Shown here: piece after piece, positions 32,243 to 41,411 of the stretch | How the letters are laid out: every line of letters begins with the position of its first letter | Numbering within the stretch: the stretch's first letter is position 1 | Assembly (NCBI GenBank): GCA_016859345.1 | Contig: CM029116.1 | Span: forward strand, 4,345,143-4,409,142 | DNA: 64,000 nucleotides | Direction: 5' to 3' | Source of the DNA: Istiophorus platypterus | Lineage: Eukaryota; Chordata; Actinopteri; Istiophoriformes; Istiophoridae | Notes under the pieces: generated by a model | What the model was told of the DNA's origin: nothing | What the model saw: only the letters and a program-made list of their open reading frames with translations | Database searches by the model: none | Program-made: the position numbers and the translations under genes

Positions 32243-35200
32243 TTTTTTAGAGTATTTCCTGAAATTTAGGTTTTAGATTTAGCTTGAGGCTAAACAATTC
32301 ATAAATTAAAAACAAACAAACAAACAAAAAAAACAATTGTGGTGTAATTATGAAAAGAATCACTTATCTTTCAGTAATCACAGCTGCAGCCCCCTACTGA
32401 TATATTTCAGTGGAAAAATGAAACAAAAGACAGTGATTATGTCGAGCGAGCTCGGTTGTTTTGATGGTTGCGGTGGAGGTGACGTGGTTACGACAGCCCT
32501 AGTACTGTTATAACGATGAGTGAGAGCTGTGGAAGCAGGTGTTCTATTCGCAGACTAAACCTACTTTGCCCTTATAGCGTTCCCAGCAGAGACACAGCAG
32601 GAAAGAGAGAGAGGGAGAGAGAGCGGCCTCGGTCACGTGAGACTTACTCAGGCGCCTGCACACGGCCATGCAGTATTCCTCTGAGTCGAAATTGTTGCGG
32701 TTGCCGGCGCAGCCCCCGTATATGAAGCGCACGCACCTCCCCTGGCTCATGTCGAAGTGCCAGCGGGGCATGGAGGCGCGGCAGGGGCCGGTCTCGGCCT
32801 CCAGGGTGCACACCGCTGCCGGGGTGGGTTGGGTGGGGGACGGAGAGCCTGTTAGATCGTCCGGCCGCCAGGGGGCCGGCGCTTAAGTCCGGTCTCAATG
32901 AAAAGCTACCAGCATAGACTCCAACAAACAAAATACAATAAAAATACCAACAACAACGGAGATGTGGGGGAAACTCATTGTCCTTGTACTCTGAACAGTA
33001 CATCCCAGGGTCTGCTGGGACATGAGGAGGGGCTAAAGCCTGATGCATAAACTTATCTAATTACAGTTTGGCTGAGATTGACGCATAACTGACTAGTTCA
33101 AAAGTGGAAAAAGGTTTGATAGTAATATAAGTGACAGGCAAAGTGCCATTAATGAATAGAGATAGAGAGAGATAAAGGGGAGGCCTGAACGTTTTGATGT
33201 TAAACAAGTCTTCACAAACCTTTCACCTCCTGCAGGGTCTTGTCCTCGTCCTGGCTCTCTGGTGTTTTGCGTCCCTCCTTCCCCTCGTCCTCGTCCTCAT
33301 CCTCGAAGACGTAGCGGTACTCCTCCTCATCTTCTTCCTCCTCCTCCTCGTCAAGCGCTTCCTCCTTTCGCGTGGGCTGCTCGTCAGCCGTTGTTAAACT
33401 GAGGAGGTAGTGGGGGGGGTGATTGAGTGAAGGGTGGTGGAAGCCGGGGCGACAAGTGATTTATCACACGAGGCTGAGCAGCTGCCATAGGTCAGTGTCA
33501 CACACGCTTTAATTCATCCAGATGGCCGCTAATACCTGCCCCTCACCGGCGAGCGGATATTATGCTGGCAGTATTTCAAAGACCGTGCGGTGATCGTGAA
33601 CTCGACCACACACGCACGCACACACACATAGCCACAGACCTCGCCCCCACCCCTCTGACCCCGACCCCCAGCCTTCCTTTCAAAAACTGCTCACCCCTCC
33701 TCTACGCCATCCTCCTCATCCAGGTCGGCCTCGTCAATCTCCTCGTCCTCCACTTCCTCCTCCTCGTCGATGTCGTCGTCGTCGTCATCGGCGTCCTCAC
33801 GGGAGGGCAGGGACGGCGGGGCGGACTCCCCCATGCGGGAGGGGGGGCAGCACACGTACTCCGTGCCTTGGAACTCGTCGATGCCGCAGGGCAGCAGCAT
33901 GCCGTAGTTGTGCAGCACCATGGAGCTCTTGGCGCAGGCCTGACGGGGTTGGGAGGAAGAGAAAGCCGGCGGTGAGACCTGCCCAGTGGCGGTGGCGCAG
34001 GGCGCCAGATTGATGAAGCTCCTGATGGTTTTCTAAGCACCTCACTACTCTGAGGCGTCAACTTTAACCTTGACAACTAATTATTTGTTTGACCTTTATC
34101 TGTCCAGGCAGAGTTAAAGGACAACACTGTGCCAGATGGAGGAGCGAGTGAGTCTTAGGTGGAAGTTGAGTTAACTCACTCACATGATATTTAAGACATG
34201 CTGCAGTCAGGCTCTTTGGTTTTATTTTTAAAAATTAAAAACCCGATATTTTTCAAAATTTAAATCGAAACTGATTTTCCCCAATTAATTATCGCTTCAG
34301 GAATTTAAAAAAAAGTGTTTTCTGCTGCAAGACGACTGTAAATATTGTCCACTTATCCCTCTAAGTAATTAAAACAGAAATACATAGGTCAATAGAACGT
34401 TTTTTTCATGACTCATAGTATAGGGCTGGTCCCTTCCTGTTACCTGACATGGTGACAGATCTGTCCGCCTACAGAATATAGTCCACTTGTCACATACTGA
34501 CTAGAATGATTAATGGGCCACGCTTCCAAAAAAAGCCATGTAGTCCTCCAGCTGATGTGATATTTTTCAGCAGGAGGTTCAGACTGAAACCTCAGTTTAA
34601 CCGGCCGGCGCTGAGAAACTCCACCGCGGCAGCAGAGGATTAGCCGCCCTGCTTAAGAACACCTCAGCGGCCGGGGCGGTGAGGGAGGGCCACTGTTTCT
34701 GAAATCATTTTTCTTCCCCTGACCGGCGGATGTCCCGCCGACCGAGGCCGCGGACGCATTCGCAATCCATGTCAGGGAGGATTCAGGGCGGGGAAGCGGG
34801 AGCGACAACAAGCAGACGCTTGACAGGCTCTGTGGGCTGCCGCTGTTAATGTCTCGGTCACACAGCCCGAACCCAAGGGCCAGCTCCGGAGTTGCCAGGG
34901 GGGCGGGGGGGGGGGGGATTAGTTGAATTACAGCCACAACACTAATCTGATTAGCAGCTGAAATGTGAGCACTCCTAACCAGCCTGCGGATCACAAGGGC
35001 CTCGAAGACTCACAGAGACAGGTGAACAGATATTCAGGAAGGGGAGAAGATTGGCTGGTACAAATGTTGATATTTCAGTTTCAAACGGATGACTTCCCTT
35101 TTCCCGGTCGCCCCGCCATCTCCGAGATAACCCCCCCCTTACCTCCTTGGCCACGCCGTGCCACTGCTGGTGGCTGATGCATATGTCCATGCGCTCCTTG

Positions 35201-38200
35201 TGGAAGAACTTGCATTTCTCCGGTACCAGGAGCACGTCGCTCACGAACTCGCCCACTGCAAAGGAAGCAAAAAAAAAACCCCACATGGGGCCAATATGCC
35301 CGTTAGTCATACCACCAATTTGTCCAGATCACTCCTCTCTCCTGATCGCTGGTCTGCGACGCCGCCGGGGACCGGGACAATAAATCACCTGATGGGACTA
35401 AAAATGGAATAGCAGATGAGATAAATGGAAAAAAAAGAGGGGGCATGATTCAATAATTCAGAGCTGCCTGGTCCTTTAAATTTCCTTGTAATTTCATTAT
35501 AGCGATATAACGGAGAGGCTATCTGACACTTGAACATCTGTCCGTGCACCTGAATCCGCAAGGGATTCGTCCCCTCTCCTTGGCTACATCTGTCAATCTG
35601 CAGTGGGGGCGGCAGCGGAGGAAATCAGGTTGCGTGCTGTGACTCTTTTAAGGTGGTCCGGACCCCGCGAGTCGGCTTTATCATTTGTTTGATGAATTCA
35701 ATTCGGATATGTTTTATTCATGGAAGGAGCTGACTGGGAGAAATAATAAGACCTGAAAGGCCTCCTGCGAATGTCCCGTGAACGGTTTCGGGTCGGAAAA
35801 CCGCGTGCGAGGCAGCATATGGTGCAGAGGTCATAAGAGAGATTAACAGAGGACGGCGGGCGCTGATGGGCTGGCAGCGCGACGAGGCGCTCGGGTAGAA
35901 GCGGCGCCGTCGGAGACAGATGGAAAGAAGAGAGAGGGAGGGACGGACAGAGGCTTTAGAGGCAAAGTCCGGGCAGAGATCAGAGCGTTCTGAAAAAAGA
36001 AAAAGAAAAGGAAAAAGGGAAAAAAAGGAACGCAAATGAGGGTCTAGAGGGTTTCAGGACGTGGAGCGGGAGCCGTCCTAGAACCGCTCATTCAGTGGTT
36101 TGCCGTGACCTTGGCGAGGTGAGGCCAGCAGAGGGTGAAAAAGCAGTGTTTGGGAAAATGAGAGGGTTGGAGAGGAAGGAGAGGGAGCTGGAAATAGCAG
36201 AGGACGCGGCAGCTGCTTCTCATCTCCGCCCAGGAGGTACAGTCACACCCCCTCACGACGCAACAACCCCCCCACCACCTTCATTCCCTCATTCTCCTGA
36301 CTCCCTGCTTTGTGCCCCCCCCCCATGATGAGTAACTAAGTACATATGCTCGGGCATTGTGCCTAGATGTTATCTTTACCTCAGAAACATTTGATCTCTC
36401 GGTTTGTTGGTTGACACAAAATGCATTCAACAGTTCTGATAACCAGTTCGTTATTAAGGTGATTCTTCAGTTCCAGTTAGTTCTAGTAATTTTTTTAGTT
36501 ATCTTTTTTTCTGTTTTATATAGATTTACTTAGAACATGTTTTGGTTTATGACTAAAATAAATCTGAATGGGATGGGTGCCCCCCCCAGACTTTTTAAAG
36601 ACTAAACACTCAATTCATTCTTTTTCTACTACTTCTTAATTCACTAGATTTTAAAAGGGTAATATCTATTTTTTAGCTCATTTATTTGACAGCTATAGTT
36701 GCTTTTCCGGATTAAGATTTTTAGAGATATGTTTGAGATATGATCAGCTTTTAAAATGTGATGCACAGTTATACCCCGGCTAAACTACCCACAGTATATT
36801 AAGTATATTTAGTGGTTTAAATTAGCTCCATCTTGACTAGCATTAACATTAAAATAGAATAATGCAATATAATTCCATTAAAAAAGACTGAAAGTGGCCA
36901 TTGTGAATAATTAGTGCTTTTACTTTTGATATTTCAGTGGAATTTGCTGATAATACTGTACTTTTACATTAGTAAATCTTTGAATGAATGACCTTTAGTG
37001 ACTTTGTCATACAGAAATTTCACATTGTTTTGCTGCTACTTTTTGCCTAAAGTGAAAGGATCTGGATACGTCTTCTTGCAGTGATGCCCACCTCCATCAC
37101 TTTTAACCCTCTCCCTCCCCAGAGGAACAGAGAGAGAGAAAGAGAGATGGCTCATGAAAAAGCATCATGACTCCCTGTAGCCCCAAAGCTCCGAACCCTG
37201 CACAGCGCTAACCGATTCGTTCACTCACACACTATCTCTTCATCTCCCCTCTCTCTCTCTCTCTGTCTAGTTCTCGCACGTTCACAGGTTGCTTTGATTC
37301 GCGAGGTGGAAGCGGGGTTTCGGGAAGACTCTGCGGTGCGCAGCCACACTGCAGTGGGTGATGGATGGTGGTGTTTGGAGAGCAGCTGTGCCTCGCAAGC
37401 AGACCCGCTCTTTGTCTTTCTGAGTGTCTGTGTGTGTGTGTGTGTGTGACTGAGCAAAGTGTGCGTCAGAGAGCATATACTCCCTCTTCCTCTCAACGTA
37501 CTCCATCCAGCCGCCTTTCCTTTAACCTTCCTTCTATTAGACACCCACATTTAACGCTCTCTGGCCGCTGCGAGCGTCTCGGGGCGGGCGGGGGTAAGAA
37601 TACACTCGACGCACCGACAACACCTTCAGTACACGGAGGTGGTAATTTTCAATTAGGCACCGACGGCCGATCCGCTTGTCGACAACACGGCTCTTGCGTT
37701 TCAAAAGGGCTTTCCGGAGGAGGCCTGCTGTGATGACATTTAGCGCGATCGGTATGAGGTCTAAAAATACACGACGACACGTCTGGTGCGCGTGGTGATT
37801 CAGTCTGCAGTATATCTGACCGATTCACCGTGAGATGTATCAACGTGCATAAGTAAAAGGGTTTGGGCCACAGGTGGAAGGCCGGCATTGTGTGCTTATC
37901 AGGTCATAATCGTATTAAAAAAAAAAAATTGAGGGAAAAGAATCTTTAAAATGCAGAAAACATTAATAACTTAGTCGTTGTTTTCTAGTGTTTTCTCGCC
38001 GATTCAGTTCGAGAGCGATAACAGGCTCCAGTCTTGTACTTTGATTTTTTGGCAGTGTGGCCGGTCCTCTGTTTACATTTACATCACAGATGGTGCCTTT
38101 CAAGTGGAAGTAATCTGAGCCGCCACCATGAAAGGATTACATGGTGGAGATATGACTAAAACCAGGGGGGTGGCTGCAGGTTGGCGCTACATAATGGAGA

Positions 38201-41200
38201 GAACGTTTAGCATTTAACGCTTTGAGTTTGACTTTTGAGCAACGCAAAGGACTTTGTCTTTTGTCTGTAATTTTTAACCAAAACCTACACCTTAGCCAAT
38301 GTTGCACCACTTACCTTCGTCTAACCTTTGAAACAAGTTACATTTGTGGTACATAATGTTGTAACTGTGAAGGAATGTGGTCATGATTTCATCCACAGCA
38401 ATGTGATTCAAAATCCAGGCCCTTTTTTAAAAACAGCGAAGGAGTGCGGATGGCCAGAGGTGTGGTGCAACGAAACAAGCCCCAGAATGTATCTTCCATC
38501 CGCTCATTCGCAATCACAAGACTCAGCCCCTCCGATGATATCAGACGTTGTCATTGTGTGCCCTTCCCTTTGTAAATCGACAGGCTTAGTCAACAGGAAA
38601 AGGCGAAGTGTGCGTCATGTCTGAAAACACCACTTAATAATTTCCACCTCTCTTCTAATCGCGGTCTTGAAATACTTTGATCCTGATAAGTCGGAGCCTG
38701 AAAGAGACTGGGGCTGTGAATGAGCCTCGTGTGCCATAAATTAATGTGATAATCGAGGGGTGTAGCCGACGAAGTGGTAGAAGTTGAAGAAGTTAGAGTT
38801 CGACATTTGAAAAAGAAATTCAACGTGAATTTGCCTTTGTAAAGATCCTCACCAGCTCCGTGCGAAGCGGCTGCAGTTGCTGTCGCCGCAAAAAATTTCT
38901 TCCCCCCTCAACTTTGATCGCCGCGGACGCCAAACAACACGCAAGCCCCCCCTTACTAAGCTCGCCATTTCCTGACATAATGATAATATTAATAATAATA
39001 ACAATAATAATAGTAGAAAGTCTCTCAAATAATCCTCTGCTGTTTGACAAAGACATCATGCTGCAGGGATTAGAGTGCCAAGGAACGATAATCACATTCA
39101 TTTGCATGGCCATTGTTTGGCAAGAGGAAACACGGGGAGGGCTTGTGGCTCTGTGTCTGAGCCCATGCACGGAGAGGTGGGATACAGCCTACCCCATCTC
39201 CCTCTTTTTTATTTATTTCTACACCGAGCTCCCTCCTTAGCGCCTGCATTATTCATATAAACCTATTAACTTGACATGGGTGCTGGTCTGGACCCTTTAA
39301 TCTCATCCTACAAGTTATAGCCCACCTCCCCTCGGTCTATTTCCTTTTTTTTTTTTTGATTGTGCTATAATTAATGTACACTGATGAATATAAGGCACAG
39401 CCCCTGACGTCGGATTCTCCAGAGCGCGAAAAAGAAAAAAAGAAAAATAATGAATAATTCAGCAGCGATCATTGTTGGACTTGATATGCTAGAGAGGACC
39501 TGACAAATTATGGACTTGGTGAGGTGAGGCACGGCGTGGCGTGGCGGCCGAGTCACGGTCGTAGCATATGATCGGAGCCCTCCAATTAAGCCCCTAACAT
39601 GCTCCATTACATAATTAGGCAGAAGCCCTCTCCATAGCCTCCTTCTCACCAGCACCTTATGTTTAACTCTCCTTCTCCATCTGTCTTTGCTCCTTCTGTT
39701 CAGGCTCCTAATTTGCAACCCGGCATGGCGGCGACGAAGGCCTCCAGAAATTTGACTAGGGGCACAGGTGTACGGGCCCCCCCCCCCCCCGTTTTTGTTT
39801 TTTCTTGTTAAACGATGGTGACAAAAATGTGCAAAAACAAGCAATAAAGAAGAGGTTAAGGAGGTTGCTTCGATGAAATGGCAGCCGAGGCACTGTTGCT
39901 GAATCATAACGAGGCGTCCCGGGGCAGCGTTGACAGACGCGACGGACGGCCGAGGTGAACAAAGGGGGACAGAGGCCATCAGGTGAGGCAGGTGAACACA
40001 GAGAAAGAGCAATGGCCTCCGGATGTAAGACGAGAGCGGAACCCAGGGTGGGGGTGGGGGTGGGGGGGCTCTCATCTGTATTCCCGTCTCTGCCCCTGAG
40101 AGGCCACTCCAGTTGTGGTGTTTGCCGTCCCATGAATTTCCCAAAAGCCTCCTCTCTGCGTTTGCCAAAAATGCTCTTGAATGCAGGCCCATTTCACAGT
40201 CCAGTGCGACTACTAATGGCTTTTTCATCTCGGAAAGGCAGCACAACTCAATCAGCAAGAGGGTTTTGGACGGAGGGAGGATGCTGGGAAATGTTTGCAG
40301 CGCAGGGAGGAAGTTCTTTTTTTTTTTTAATTTTCTTTCCTCTTCCCCCTTCCTGACATAGCTGGACAAATACAGGGAGAGGCCTTGTTTCAGAACTTTA
40401 CTTCGCTGTCATTGCAGTCGGGATCGGGGGGGGCATGCGGCCTGCATAGTCTGAGGCTCTATCTGACATTTAATAAACAGTATATAGCCGTGTTGCCACT
40501 GCTGATTACAGTGATGCTGCAGGAGACGGCGGAGGGAGAGAGGTGTGTATGAAGGCACAGGCGATGGGAGGAATGGGAAGCAATAAAGCAAGGCTCCTGC
40601 TTGGTTGTGTGAGTTTATGGCCACTGTCTGAGGGGTTGGGGTGGTGGGGGGGTGGGGGTAAGATTGTGCTTTATTGCTCAACAAGCCTCCCCAGCAATAA
40701 TAGCTTCCCTCCACTCAGCTATCCGTCCTGAGGGACATTAGCTCCCGTCCGGCCAGGATCTGCTCAATCTGGAGCTCAAGGCCAGGATTGGTCAACTAAA
40801 TCAGACTCCAATATAGCTTCATGTCACCTTTTACTATGGCTAAGATGTATCATAACCTCTTCTTTCTCTATATTGAAGGAGGTGCTGATATGGGGGGGGG
40901 GGGCGGGAGTTGTTGGACACTTAGGAGGCCCTGTTCATTCCTGGTGTCAACATGAACCTTAGGTGAGATCCCATTGCAGGCGTCCACTTGGGATCGGATC
41001 TAACCTCTTCGCCCCTTTCGCAAATTTTCATGTACATCAGCTCTGTCTGTCTGGGTCTGCTGTTTGACAAATCTCTAAACGTCATGGACCGAGCCAAATA
41101 CGCGGTGTTATGACGCCAGGTATGAACGGGGGCCGTCGGCGCACCAACTCACCTAGGCATTTGTGAGGCACCACAATATGGGCGTGGCCTTTGCACACCT

Positions 41201-41376
41201 TCTTCTCCTTCTTGCACCAGTTCTCAATGCGGATCGGCTGGTTGGTTTCAACCACGTTTGTGATTTGGAGCTCGGGATACATCTGTTGGGAGAAGAAGAG
41301 GCAAAGATTGTGTATTAAAATAACGAGAGAAACATTTTTTTTTCCTCAACGTGCGTGTCTGAGTTTGTATGTGTGT

Positions 41377-41411
<35 letters not shown>

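Noticed and set aside
33562..33975. Plus-strand ORF rich in Leu/Val opposite aplp2 exon 5
   Set aside because: It is the antisense shadow of the Asp/Glu codons of the acidic region.
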